41,821 nt of DNA from Clostridia bacterium (GTDB lineage: Bacteria > Bacillota > Clostridia > Christensenellales > Borkfalkiaceae): positions 1-41,821 of the forward strand of contig JAFZYZ010000058.1 in the NCBI GenBank assembly GCA_017615975.1. The letters are read 5' to 3'. The position numbers and the translations under genes are program-made. The notes below the pieces were generated by a model. It saw only the letters and a program-made list of their open reading frames with translations, was not told the DNA's origin and made no database searches. Below, piece by piece: positions 32,058 through 40,467 of the stretch. The first letter of the stretch is position 1. Every line of letters begins with the position of its first letter.

Positions 32058-32062
32058 TGCCA

Positions 32063-32091
32063 TTGTATTTTATACGAAAATATGATATATT
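32063..32091 (+). promoter_or_regulatory. degV-like gene promoter
   Basis: -35 TTGTAT (32063-32068), a 17-base spacer and -10 TATATT (32086-32091), just after the tRNA-Ala terminator. The leader would be about 25 bases. Confidence 0.55.
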
Positions 32092-32122
32092 TAATATATA
32101 AATCTTATTCTTGGGTTTTATT

Positions 32123-33013
32123 ATGAAACTATTCGATATTTCAACCGATTCCACCTGCGATCTTTACGCAAACGAAATAAAAGAAAAAGGGCTTTTCTTT
32201 TTGCCGCTCACCTATACCCTTTCGGACAAGGGTAATATAACCGAATATAAAGACGAGTTTAACTGCTATCAGGAATACGTGGACTATTACGACAAACTGC
32301 GCGGCGGCATTTTAAGCAGAACGAGTATGAATAATCCCGCTATCCACGAAGCGCATTTCCGCAAGATGGCAAAAGCGGGCGTTAAAGACGCGGTACATTT
32401 TACTATAAGTTATGGACTATGCCGCACGGTTGAAGTCGCAAGGGCTGCCGTCGCCGAAGTCCAAAAAGACTTCCCCGAATTCAACTGTCTTTGTATAGAA
32501 TGCAGTACCACCACTATCGGACAGGGCCTTTTGGTAAATATTGCCGTGGATATGCGAAACAAGGGCAAAACGGCACAGGAAACTTTCGATTATATAGAAA
32601 GCATTAAGACGCATATTCAGCACTTTATAATAGCCGACGATCTTATGTACTTAAAACGCGGCGGCAGGCTGTCGGCGGCATCTGCGGCAATAGGCACAAT
32701 GCTTAACGTTAAGCCGATAATCATTTTCAATAAAGAAGGGAAACTTATAACATATAAAAAAGTACGCGGGGCAAAACGCGCGCTTACCGATATTGCCGAA
32801 GAACTTTCGCACTACACGCTAAACCCCGACTACCCTACCGTATGTATCGGGCATACCGATAATACGGAATACGCCGAACAACTCAAAAGTCTTATCAAAG
32901 AAAAATACGGCATAGACGCCGTTATCCGTATGATAGGACCTGTTATCGGTTCGCATTTAGGGCCTAACGCCGTGGCGTATATCTTTCTCTCCAAAGAAGA
33001 AAGACCTTTATAA
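32123..33013 (+). CDS. DegV-family fatty-acid-binding protein
   Basis: A 296-residue DegV protein from the ATG at 32123; an in-frame TTG four codons earlier is less likely. DegV proteins (FakB type) hold a fatty acid and present it to the FakA kinase for phosphorylation and entry into phospholipid synthesis. The N-terminal DISTDSTCDL carries the Ser/Thr-rich ligand loop, SRTSMNNPA is the second binding loop, and the C-terminal domain has DDLMYLKRGGRLSAASAAIG, a hallmark. IGPVIGSHLGPNAVAY closes the pocket. No fakA-like gene is adjacent. The start lacks a recognisable ribosome site (TTCTTGGGTTTT leader), unlike most genes here. The fatty-acid role is inferred from the family. A strong terminator follows. 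Confidence 0.93.
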   Translation: MKLFDISTDSTCDLYANEIKEKGLFFLPLTYTLSDKGNITEYKDEFNCYQEYVDYYDKLRGGILSRTSMNNPAIHEAHFRKMAKAGVKDAVHFTISYGLCRTVEVARAAVAEVQKDFPEFNCLCIECSTTTIGQGLLVNIAVDMRNKGKTAQETFDYIESIKTHIQHFIIADDLMYLKRGGRLSAASAAIGTMLNVKPIIIFNKEGKLITYKKVRGAKRALTDIAEELSHYTLNPDYPTVCIGHTDNTEYAEQLKSLIKEKYGIDAVIRMIGPVIGSHLGPNAVAYIFLSKEERPL

Positions 33014-33036
33014 CGACACCGTAAAAATTTAAAGCG

Positions 33037-33071
33037 ATAGCCGCGCCTACTGCTTAAGCAGGCGCGGCTAT
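33037..33071. terminator. Bidirectional terminator between the degV-like gene and the ABC operon
   Basis: A perfect 12-base stem (33037-33048 with 33060-33071; arm ATAGCCGCGCCT) enclosing a palindromic TGCTTAAGCA loop. T-rich sequence follows on both strands. Confidence 0.88.
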
Positions 33072-33085
33072 TATTTTACAATTTA

Positions 33086-34549
33086 TTACTTTTTAATTTT
33101 TTTACAGAATAGTTTATCCTTAAATTTATACGCTATGCCGGATAATATCAACACGCCGATAGCCACCGATATTAAAATTATAGCCGCGTCTGAAAGCGTT
33201 ATAAGTTTTATTCTGTTCCACATAGCGTTGATAAGTACGAGAGTGTCGTCGTCAAAATTATCCATTATAGCGCAACGCTGTATTACCCCGTAATCGGGAT
33301 ACTGCGTGGAATACTGCCTGCCTACCGTATCGGTATAGAGCAAAATCGTGCCCGCGTCTTCACCGAAGAAATACGATATATCCGTTTCAAAATAATCTTC
33401 TTTTTCTCCTTCGGAAAGTTCAAGATATCCTTCTTCGTCCAGCAACTCGTAAGTGTCGATTATCCAGTCTAAAATTTCGTCGCCCGCAACTGCGCTGACG
33501 TAGCCTATATATTCCATATTACGGATTGCAATTTTAGGTCTGCATAAGAAATCTATAAACTGACGCGCAAGTTCTTCGTTGGCGTTTTTAGGCATAACCC
33601 AGCCGTCAAACCATACGTTGCTACCCTCTTCCGGCACTACGTATGCAAGGTTAACCCCCGCCTCGTCGCCTTCGTCCATAGAATACACCGCATCCCCGCT
33701 CCAGGCGAAGTTTACGTCGATTTTGCCCGTAAGAATATCGCTTTTGCCGCTGTCTACTTCAAACCCGTAAAGATTAGGGCGCAGCGCCAGCAATTTTTCT
33801 TCCACCTTTTCTATGGTAGCGTCGTCGGCACGGTTAAAAATTTCAAACAGAATATCGTGATATTCCTGTTCGGTAATTTCCTCGTTCAGAAACTTGTCGC
33901 GCTGCTCTAACAGTTCCTCTTCGTACACTACGGCAATCGCCATAATATAAGTGTCGCGGATGCTGTCTTTTATCGTCGTTTTGCCACGGAATTCGCTGTT
34001 CCAGATAGCAGACCAGTGATTTAAATCTTCTGCGGAAAACTTGTCGGCATTATACAAATACCCCATAGTTCCCCACATATACCCTACGGCGTAGGTTTTA
34101 TCGTCTTCCGTCATACCGAGTTCGCCGAATATATTTTCCTTTATGTACGGCGAACCGTATTCCTCCCAGTTCTCCGGAATATCGTAAGGCTTTATTAAAC
34201 CTTCCGATTTCATTTTCATTATCATATATTCCGAAGGGCAAACCAGATCGCACGCGTCGGGATCTCTCTTGATCTCGTTGTACATTTCTTCGTTTGTCGC
34301 AAAAGTATAGTAGTTGACGTGTATACCGGTCTCTTCTTCAAAAATATCCAGAATGCTCGTTCGCAGTTCTTCGTCTTCAGCCTCGTCGTCGCCTTCGTCG
34401 ATATAATCTTCCCACGAAAAAACGGTTATTTCACCACCCGTAATGGGTGCGGCGTAAACGCTTACCGCCGAATTTATCGGCATAAAGGCAAGGCAAAACA
34501 ATACTATTGCACAAACGAACAGGCTTATTCTTTGTCTAACGGTTTTCAT
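33086..34549 (-). CDS. potD: Polyamine-type ABC transporter substrate-binding protein, C-terminally membrane-anchored
   Basis: A 487-residue binding protein, well above the ~350 of typical PotD. A signal peptide occupies ~1-34 (SLFVCAIVLFCLAFMP, then AVSVYAAP), with no lipobox cysteine. The binding domain shows ITVFSWEDYID, TNEEMYNEI, DLVCPSEYMI, VGYMWGTMGYLYN and NFAWSGDAVYSMDEG, as in spermidine/putrescine binders. The C-terminus ends in a hydrophobic helix (about 457-477, DAAIILISVAIGVLILSGIA) plus a Lys-rich tail. The protein is therefore probably held to the membrane by that helix instead of a lipid. It is the last gene of the operon and its start overlaps potC by 14 bases. The substrate is inferred as spermidine or putrescine; related acidic pockets bind other amines. 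Confidence 0.9.
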   Translation of the reverse strand: MKTVRQRISLFVCAIVLFCLAFMPINSAVSVYAAPITGGEITVFSWEDYIDEGDDEAEDEELRTSILDIFEEETGIHVNYYTFATNEEMYNEIKRDPDACDLVCPSEYMIMKMKSEGLIKPYDIPENWEEYGSPYIKENIFGELGMTEDDKTYAVGYMWGTMGYLYNADKFSAEDLNHWSAIWNSEFRGKTTIKDSIRDTYIMAIAVVYEEELLEQRDKFLNEEITEQEYHDILFEIFNRADDATIEKVEEKLLALRPNLYGFEVDSGKSDILTGKIDVNFAWSGDAVYSMDEGDEAGVNLAYVVPEEGSNVWFDGWVMPKNANEELARQFIDFLCRPKIAIRNMEYIGYVSAVAGDEILDWIIDTYELLDEEGYLELSEGEKEDYFETDISYFFGEDAGTILLYTDTVGRQYSTQYPDYGVIQRCAIMDNFDDDTLVLINAMWNRIKLITLSDAAIILISVAIGVLILSGIAYKFKDKLFCKKIKK

Positions 34550-35333
34550 TTGCCTTTCTCCTTTTATTCGGTTTAACGTTGATTATAACGACTATCGCAA
34601 CCGTAAGTAAGAATATGATGGTAGTAAGCGCCCTATAAGTCGGCACGCGTTGACTTGCCGTTTCCGTAGTTAAGGCTATTGCTTTATAAACCGCCGTACT
34701 TACCGTGTCGAAATCCAACGGCGAAAGAGTTGCGGTTACTATATAATCGTCAAGCGAAAGGGTTATCGCAAGCATAAACCCCGAGAACACGCCCGGCATT
34801 ATTTCGGGCAGAACCACTTTAAAAAGCGCCTGCGTAGGCGTTGCGCCGAGGTCCAGAGCCGCTTCGTAAAGGCTGCCGTCCATCTGTTTTAACTTGGGCA
34901 TAACCGAAAGCACGACGAAAGGCGTGGTAAGAATTATATGCCCTATATAAAGCCAAACGATATGCCTGTGCGGCAAGCGGAATATGATAAACAAAAGCAC
35001 TAGTGCGCACGCAGTTACCACTTCGGAATTAACGATAGGAATCTGCGAAAGACCTTTTATAAATTTACCCGTCTTCTTCTTATTATAGAAGATACCTATC
35101 GCGCCGAGAGTACCGAGAACGGTGGCGATAAGCGAAGACACTACCGCAAGGGTAATGGTATTGAACAGAACGTTCTTTATATCGGTAAGTTTTTCATACC
35201 ATTTAAGCGAAAAACCTTCCCATATACCGATAGTTTTACCCTTATTGAAACTGTACACGACGAGAATTATTATGGGGATATAGATGAACGCAAGAATTAA
35301 CGCTATATATAAAAACGATAAGAACTTTTTCAT
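34536..35333 (-). CDS. potC: Polyamine ABC transporter permease PotC
   Basis: A 265-residue permease with six predicted helices, the first near 6-28. The cytoplasmic EAA loop, which meets the ATPase, reads EAALDLGATPTQALFKVVLPEIMPG, present here as EAALDLGATPTQ and VVLPEIMPGVFSG. The typical PotC onset YIPIIILVVYSFN is followed by the WEGFSLKWYEKL segment. Its start overlaps the last base of potB and its end overlaps potD by 14 bases, so the genes are translationally coupled. It forms the channel with PotB and is powered by PotA. Length and motifs are normal for the family. Confidence 0.94.
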   Translation of the reverse strand: MKKFLSFLYIALILAFIYIPIIILVVYSFNKGKTIGIWEGFSLKWYEKLTDIKNVLFNTITLAVVSSLIATVLGTLGAIGIFYNKKKTGKFIKGLSQIPIVNSEVVTACALVLLFIIFRLPHRHIVWLYIGHIILTTPFVVLSVMPKLKQMDGSLYEAALDLGATPTQALFKVVLPEIMPGVFSGFMLAITLSLDDYIVTATLSPLDFDTVSTAVYKAIALTTETASQRVPTYRALTTIIFLLTVAIVVIINVKPNKRRKANENR

Positions 35334-36181
35334 TATAAGTTAGTCCCCCTTGCGCCGTCTTCGTCTTTAAACCCGCCCGTAAGCCACATAGTAAGGAACA
35401 TTATAACTAGTAGAACGAGTGCTATTGTCGCGCCGCCGTTTATATTTGAAAGCGTACCGTTTTCACCGAGGAAGCACCAAGAAATCAGTTTGCCGACTAC
35501 GGAGAATCCCGTCGCACCGCTGAAAGTATCGGTAATAACGTAGCAACTCATAACGGGTAAAAACACCATCATTGCGCCGCTTATTACGCCCGGCATAGAA
35601 AGTGGCAGCGTTATCGAAGTAAAGACTTTCACCTTCCCCGCACCCAAATCGGCTGCCGCTTCCGCAAGGCTTTTATCCATCTTTATAAGCGTGGAATAAA
35701 GCGGCAGAACCATAAAGGGCAAAAAGTCGTAAACCAAGCCTATAATATTAGCAAAATTGCCCAGCGGAATACCTATAAGACTTAAAAGTTCCTTCATTGC
35801 CATAGCGCGAAGCACGAAATTTATCCACATAGGCGTGATGAACAGCATAAGGAAAATAAATGCAACGCTTTTCTTCATTTTAGCGAGAATATATGCCACG
35901 GGATAGGCTATTACAAGGCATAACGCCGTAACCAGAATACATACTATAATACTGATAAGCAGAGTGGAGACCTTGGTCTTATCCGCAAAAAAGTCCGCAA
36001 AATTTGCGAAAGTAAAAGTACCGTCCGCCGAAGTGAACGCATAATACGCCACAAGCAGTAGCGGGAACAGTACGAAAAACAACAAAAACACGCCGTACGG
36101 AATACAAAGGCTTTGACGGGAAAACCCGAACCGTCTGCGAGAAGCGGCGTTCTTCTTCTCAACCGCGTTAACGTCTTTCAT
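35333..36181 (-). CDS. potB: Polyamine ABC transporter permease PotB
   Basis: A 282-residue permease with six predicted helices. The EAA loop is EAAADLGAGKVKVFTSITLP followed by LSMPGVISG. The first helix (~27-50) follows a basic, Arg-rich N-terminus. PYGVFLLFFVLFPLLLVAYYAF and MWINFVLRAMAMKEL (split as WINFVLRA) are typical of PotB. It overlaps the end of potA by 14 bases and shares one base with potC. It pairs with PotC to form the membrane channel. Length is close to the family norm (~285). Confidence 0.94.
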   Translation of the reverse strand: MKDVNAVEKKNAASRRRFGFSRQSLCIPYGVFLLFFVLFPLLLVAYYAFTSADGTFTFANFADFFADKTKVSTLLISIIVCILVTALCLVIAYPVAYILAKMKKSVAFIFLMLFITPMWINFVLRAMAMKELLSLIGIPLGNFANIIGLVYDFLPFMVLPLYSTLIKMDKSLAEAAADLGAGKVKVFTSITLPLSMPGVISGAMMVFLPVMSCYVITDTFSGATGFSVVGKLISWCFLGENGTLSNINGGATIALVLLVIMFLTMWLTGGFKDEDGARGTNL

Positions 36182-37691
36182 CTTTCTCGTTCTCCACAGC
36201 CAAAGTCAGTTTGATTTTATCCTTGGGAATAATTACCCCTACCCTGTCGTTTACGTTCCAGGTATCTTCCGTGTCGAAAACGAAATCTTCTTCGTTCTCG
36301 TCCGTCCTGACGATAAGTTGATAATGGTCGCCTTTATAGAGTATAGACACGATATTGCCTACCGCACCGCCCTTATCCTGATCGTCCGATATTTCTATGT
36401 CTTTTAAGCCGACTTCGACTTTCACGTCGGTATCCGTAAGGTCAATCTTCTCGCCGTCGGCGGTAATAAGATAACCTTCTTCGTCAACGGAAGAACCGGG
36501 GTATAACTGCGTAATATCGCACTCGAATTCCCCGTCTCCGAAACACACGGTATTTTTCTTGGTTATGTATCCGTCGTATATGTTCGACGAAAACTCTTTC
36601 TTCATTATGTGAATATTATCGGGCTTGACGACTATTCCTACCGTCTCACCCACTTTTTTCTCCACGGTGTCCTGTATAACCACTTCCGTCTTACCGACTT
36701 TCATAGTCATTTCATAGTGAATACCCTTAAAAATGGAATTTATTATCTTGCCTTTCGCCGTGCCGTTATCCGCGTCCACGATTTCCACGTCTTCGGGGCG
36801 AACCACCACGTCCACTTTCTCGTTCGGTTCAAAGTCGTCAACGCAATCGAAGGTCTTGTCTATAAACTTAACCTTTTTATTGCCGAGATAAGTGCCGCTG
36901 AATATATTGCTTTCGCCGATAAAGTCCGCAACGAAAGAATTTTTAGGTTCGTTATAAATATCGGTAGGCGTGCCTATCTGCTGAATAACGCCGTCTTTCA
37001 TAACCACTATCGTGTCGCTCATAGTAAGCGCTTCTTCTTGATCGTGAGTAACGTAAATAAAGGTTATGCCGAGTTTTTTATGCATCTCTTTAAGTTCGAG
37101 TTGCATATCTTTGCGCATTTTAAGGTCTAATGCGCCAAGCGGTTCGTCTAAAAGCAGTATTTCGGGTTCGTTTACAAGTGCGCGCGCAATAGCAACCCTT
37201 TGCTGCTGCCCGCCGGACAGAGTGGATACGCTTCTCTTTTCAAAACCTTCAAGATCCACCATTTTAAGCGCTTTATCGACTTTAGCGGCGATTTCAGATT
37301 TAGAAAGTTTGACTTTCTTTTCAAAACCGTTGCCGTTTTTATCTTGACACGGGGTATTTACCTTTTTAAGTTTAAGCCCGAACGCTATATTGTCGTAAAC
37401 ATTTAAATGCGGGAAAAGCGCATAACGCTGGAAAACCGTGTTTATAGGACGCTTATTAGGCGGCAAATCGCTTATATCTTTGCCGTTAAGCAGAATTTTA
37501 CCGCTAGTCGGCTTATCAAAGCCCGCAATCATACGCAAAGTCGTCGTCTTGCCGCAGCCCGAAGGCCCTAAAAAGGTAACGAATTCACCTTTCCTGACGT
37601 ACAGGTTGATGCCGTCAACGGCAACAAGTCCGTCTTCGAATTCACGCGTCAAATCAATAAGTTCTATAATCTTATCTTTTTTATTTTCCAT
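36168..37691 (-). CDS. potA: Polyamine ABC transporter ATP-binding protein, enlarged
   Basis: A 507-residue ATPase; usual PotA is ~350-380. The ATPase domain (1-~260) has Walker A FLGPSGCGKTTTLRM, Q-loop NTVFQRYALFPHL, signature LSGGQQQRVAIARAL, Walker B EILLLDEPLGALD and the THDQEEAL switch histidine. A Lys-rich insert of about 20 residues (near 115-135, with NTPCQDKNGNG) precedes the signature. After ~265 come two TOBE-like units in place of one: the first around VDVVVRPEDVEIV, then a second beta-rich segment to the end with VEVGLKDIEISDDQD and VSILYKGDHYQLIVRTDE, a repeat of the form seen as SIFKGIHYEMTMKV. The extra unit may sense substrate or another ligand. The gene follows the regulator after 40 bases. 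Confidence 0.94.
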   Translation of the reverse strand: MENKKDKIIELIDLTREFEDGLVAVDGINLYVRKGEFVTFLGPSGCGKTTTLRMIAGFDKPTSGKILLNGKDISDLPPNKRPINTVFQRYALFPHLNVYDNIAFGLKLKKVNTPCQDKNGNGFEKKVKLSKSEIAAKVDKALKMVDLEGFEKRSVSTLSGGQQQRVAIARALVNEPEILLLDEPLGALDLKMRKDMQLELKEMHKKLGITFIYVTHDQEEALTMSDTIVVMKDGVIQQIGTPTDIYNEPKNSFVADFIGESNIFSGTYLGNKKVKFIDKTFDCVDDFEPNEKVDVVVRPEDVEIVDADNGTAKGKIINSIFKGIHYEMTMKVGKTEVVIQDTVEKKVGETVGIVVKPDNIHIMKKEFSSNIYDGYITKKNTVCFGDGEFECDITQLYPGSSVDEEGYLITADGEKIDLTDTDVKVEVGLKDIEISDDQDKGGAVGNIVSILYKGDHYQLIVRTDENEEDFVFDTEDTWNVNDRVGVIIPKDKIKLTLAVENEKDERR

Positions 37692-37731
37692 TTTTCTACC
37701 CTACAAAAAATTTTATCGTTAGTATTTTTTA

Positions 37732-38268
37732 TTAAAACGACGGCGGCGAAGATACCCAGATAAACTCCGCGTCGGTTTCCTTTCTGTTTAATATGCTGTG
37801 AACCGTTTTCGGCGTAAAATAAAAACTTTCGCCCTTTTTCACGGTTATATTTCTCTTGCCGAGTTTCAGAACTATTTCGCCCTTTAACACAAACCCGAAC
37901 TCTTCCCCCTCGTGCGGGAAATCGTCGTCCGTTTTTGCCCCGCCGTGCAGAACCATATGCACGGGTTCCATAGCGTTCTTCTGCGCGTTGGGAACTACCC
38001 AGTTAAGAATATATCCGTCGGTAATCTTTTCGATAAATTCGTTCTTATTGAAACTTACCTTTTCTTCTTCCCCGCTGTCCGAAAAAAACTCTTTTAAGTC
38101 AGTACCGAGTGCGGACAAAATGTCTATAAGCGTCGCTATCGAAGGGCTGGTCAAATCGTTTTCAAGTTGAGATATGTAGCCTTTCGTAAGTTCACACCTG
38201 TCGGCAAGTTCTTCCTGCGTTAAAGCGCACGAAAGCCTTAAATTTTTTATCTTTTCCCCTAATACCAT
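37732..38268 (-). CDS. XRE-family HTH regulator with cupin domain (polyamine-operon regulator)
   Basis: A 178-residue regulator from the ATG at 38266-38268, which has AAGG seven bases upstream and starts as this family usually does (MVLGEKIKNLR). A longer frame to 38400 exists but its start would lie upstream of the -35 box. Residues ~5-60 are an XRE helix-turn-helix (LTQEELADRCELTKGYISQL) and ~110-178 a cupin beta-barrel (HEGEEFGFVLKGEIVLKLG, then GESFYFTPKTVHSI). This layout is shared by PuuR-like regulators that respond to polyamines. It is the first gene of the transporter operon and its leader carries AGTTTA-type inverted repeats, so autoregulation is likely. The effector is inferred from gene context. 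Confidence 0.9.
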   Translation of the reverse strand: MVLGEKIKNLRLSCALTQEELADRCELTKGYISQLENDLTSPSIATLIDILSALGTDLKEFFSDSGEEEKVSFNKNEFIEKITDGYILNWVVPNAQKNAMEPVHMVLHGGAKTDDDFPHEGEEFGFVLKGEIVLKLGKRNITVKKGESFYFTPKTVHSILNRKETDAEFIWVSSPPSF

Positions 38269-38290
38269 TTTTTTACCTTCGTTTTTTACG

Positions 38291-38332
38291 AGTTTAGACA
38301 TTTTTAACAAAAAGTTTAATAAATCTAAACTT
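38291..38332. promoter_or_regulatory. Candidate operator in the leader of the regulator-pot operon
   Basis: AGTTTAGA (38291-38298) faces TCTAAACT (38324-38331), and inside it AAGTTTA (38312-38318) faces TAAACTT (38326-38332). The three AGTTTA-type half sites lie about 8-50 bases downstream of the expected start of transcription, a place where a bound repressor would block the polymerase. Confidence 0.6.
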
Positions 38333-38346
38333 ATACAACGGAAAAT

Positions 38347-38376
38347 ATTATAAGATAAAAGCGCGTATTTTGTCAA
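38347..38376 (-). promoter_or_regulatory. Promoter of the regulator-potABCD operon
   Basis: On the minus strand, perfect -35 TTGACA (38371-38376), an 18-base spacer and perfect -10 TATAAT (38347-38352). The leader to the regulator start is about 70 bases. Confidence 0.85.
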
Positions 38377-38414
38377 CGATTTTATAGCCGTTTCGGACAT
38401 ATTTTTTAAAATTT

Positions 38415-38442
38415 TTTACGGCGGCAATATTGCCGCCGTAAA
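38415..38442 (-). terminator. Hairpin after the feo operon
   Basis: A perfect 28-base palindrome (38415-38428 with 38429-38442; arm TTTACGGCGGCAAT), 16 bases after the stop of the small ORF. A T-run follows only after several A residues, so termination is likely but not certain. Confidence 0.7.
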
Positions 38443-38458
38443 CTGTAGATAATCGTTA

Positions 38459-38623
38459 TTACCAGTCTTCCTTTATATTCGTTTTTATATCGTCGTAATA
38501 CTCGAAATACTTTTCTTTTTCGGGCTTTTTACGGTTTTCCTGCCACTCTTCGGGAAAGAAGGCGTCTTCTTCCTTTTCGTCCGCCTCTCTCATATAGTCG
38601 TATTCGCTTTTTTCCGTTTGCAT
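38459..38623 (-). CDS. Small acidic protein of unknown function, downstream of feoB
   Basis: A 54-residue frame from the ATG at 38621-38623, preceded by a GGGGGGAAAAG ribosome site inside the end of feoB; an ATG 11 codons earlier lacks one. The sequence is charged and mostly Glu, Lys, Asp and Tyr (SEYDYMREADEKEEDAFFPE, then PEKEKYFEYYDD). It has no cysteine, signal peptide or membrane helix. Small feo-linked proteins exist in several lineages (FeoC, or Cys-rich FeoB-associated proteins), but this lacks their cysteines. The overlap with feoB by 34 bases suggests coupled translation. Function unknown. Confidence 0.6.
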   Translation of the reverse strand: MQTEKSEYDYMREADEKEEDAFFPEEWQENRKKPEKEKYFEYYDDIKTNIKEDW

Positions 38624-40467
38624 CTTTTCCCCCCGCACGCGGAACAGTTTCCGCATCCGCGCCTTTTTAATGCGATTATGCTTATTATAATCCCAAGTGC
38701 GATAATTGTCAACGATAAAAACGCTAAGACTGACCTTTCAATCAAAATTCCCGACACATTGATTATAAGCGCCATTATATACGCGGCGGAAAACTGAAAA
38801 AGCAACATTATCCAAAAATCTTTTGCGCTTTTAAGTTCGCGGTAAGCGGCGGTAAGCGCGGCTACGCAGGGCGGCGCAAACAGTACGAACGCCATAAACG
38901 AGTACGCCGCGTAGCCCGAAGAAAACAGCGTGGCGGGGCTATCGGACAGCATTGATAAAGTCTCTATTACCGCTTCTTTTGCAAACACGCTAGCAACCAC
39001 GGCGACCGAAGTCTGCCAGCCGGAAAATCCCAGCGGCGCAAAAATATATTTTATCTTGTCGCCGATAAAAAACAGAAAACTGTCGTATATATCAGCCGTG
39101 TAGCCGTGAAACCCGAAATTCTGTAAAAACCATACGGCGACCGAGACGAGAAATATAACCGAACCCGCTTTCAGAATAAAATCAAGCGTTTTTTCTTTAA
39201 GCGCGCCGTAAACACCGCGAAAAGAAGGCACTCTTAACACGGGGATTTCCATAATAAGCCCCGCGCCGCCATTGAACCTATTAAACCGCTTTAAGAAAAG
39301 CCCGCCCGCGGCAACGGCGAAAAGGCTTAAAAAGTAAAGTGAAGCGCCTATAAAGGGATTTCCGCCGAACACGAGTGCCGATAGCCACGCAAACACGGCG
39401 GTCTTCGCCCCGCACGGCATAAAGGGGCTTAAATAGACGGTAAGCCGCCGACGGCTATCGTTTTCAAGCGTTCGGGAACTCATAACGCCGCTCACTGCGC
39501 ACCCGCAGGATAGTCCGAGAGAGATAAGCGACTTGCCGCCAAGCCCCACCTTTTCCATAAGTCCGTCGAATAAAAACGCCACTCTCGCCATATACCCGCT
39601 TTCTTCGATAAGCGCAAGCAGGAAAAACAGCACTAGTATCTGCGGCGTAAAGGAAAGCACTTCCCCCACGCCCTTTATAACGGCGTTTACGATAAGCGAA
39701 ACGAGTGGTGTCGGCACGCCGCCAGCGATTAACGCCCTTTCGCTAGCGTTGCCGAACCTAACAAACGCCGCCGATACTTTATCTCCCAAAAATCCGCCCA
39801 AAAGCGCGGTTAAACAATACACCGCCGTTATAACGGCGATAAAAACCGGTATTCCAAGATATTTATTCATTAAGATTTTATCGGCTTTATCGGTAAAATT
39901 CTCGCCCGTAGGCGCGGTTTTAACCGCGGCGGCTATCGCCTGCGCTATAAACTTATCGTCAAACTTTTTTTGCAGGGCGCAAACCGCGGTGCGGTTTAGC
40001 GCGATATCCATAAGTTCGCCTACGCCCCTATTCTTGCGTGCGGAAATAAGTACGAACGGCACGCCGAAAATTTGCGATAACCGCTTTATATCGGCTTTTA
40101 CGCCCTGTTTTTCCATTTCATCGCTGAAATTTATAGCGACAACCATAGGTATGTCAAGCGTTAACAGTTCGCAGATTAAGCGCAGCCCGCGTTCCAAATC
40201 CGTGCCGTCTATAACGCTTATGACCGTCTGCGGCTTGCGTAAAAGCCCTTGTAGGGCTATTTTTTCGTCAACCGACACGCCTTTTAAGGAATAAGTTCCG
40301 GGCAGGTCGGTTATTATAACGCTTTTATCCTTTTTATATCGCCCGCTTTTTTCTTCTACGCTTACGCCCGCGCGGTTGCCGACTCTCTCGTTTTTGCCCG
40401 TCAGAAGATTAAAAAGCGTGGTTTTACCGCAATTCGGCGCGCCGAAAAGGCAAATATTACCCGTCAT
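38590..40467 (-). CDS. feoB: Ferrous iron transporter FeoB
   Basis: A 625-residue FeoB, in the shorter range for Bacillota. The N-terminal G-domain has G1 GAPNCGKTTLFN (9-20), G3 DLPGTYSL and a G4-like INFSDEME where the usual NxxD is altered to NFSD. A helical spacer follows, then the channel with two Gate segments: SCGCAVSGVMSSRTLEN and FMPCGAKTAVFAWL. In many FeoB proteins the second reads PCSAKLP, so it is slightly divergent. The C-terminus carries CGNCSACGGKRCKRKK, a cysteine cluster found in many Gram-positive FeoBs. It probably imports Fe(II); Mn transport by such divergent forms cannot be excluded. It overlaps feoA by 11 bases. The operon faces a DtxR/MntR-type regulator. Confidence 0.93.
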   Translation of the reverse strand: MTGNICLFGAPNCGKTTLFNLLTGKNERVGNRAGVSVEEKSGRYKKDKSVIITDLPGTYSLKGVSVDEKIALQGLLRKPQTVISVIDGTDLERGLRLICELLTLDIPMVVAINFSDEMEKQGVKADIKRLSQIFGVPFVLISARKNRGVGELMDIALNRTAVCALQKKFDDKFIAQAIAAAVKTAPTGENFTDKADKILMNKYLGIPVFIAVITAVYCLTALLGGFLGDKVSAAFVRFGNASERALIAGGVPTPLVSLIVNAVIKGVGEVLSFTPQILVLFFLLALIEESGYMARVAFLFDGLMEKVGLGGKSLISLGLSCGCAVSGVMSSRTLENDSRRRLTVYLSPFMPCGAKTAVFAWLSALVFGGNPFIGASLYFLSLFAVAAGGLFLKRFNRFNGGAGLIMEIPVLRVPSFRGVYGALKEKTLDFILKAGSVIFLVSVAVWFLQNFGFHGYTADIYDSFLFFIGDKIKYIFAPLGFSGWQTSVAVVASVFAKEAVIETLSMLSDSPATLFSSGYAAYSFMAFVLFAPPCVAALTAAYRELKSAKDFWIMLLFQFSAAYIMALIINVSGILIERSVLAFLSLTIIALGIIISIIALKRRGCGNCSACGGKRCKRKKANTTI

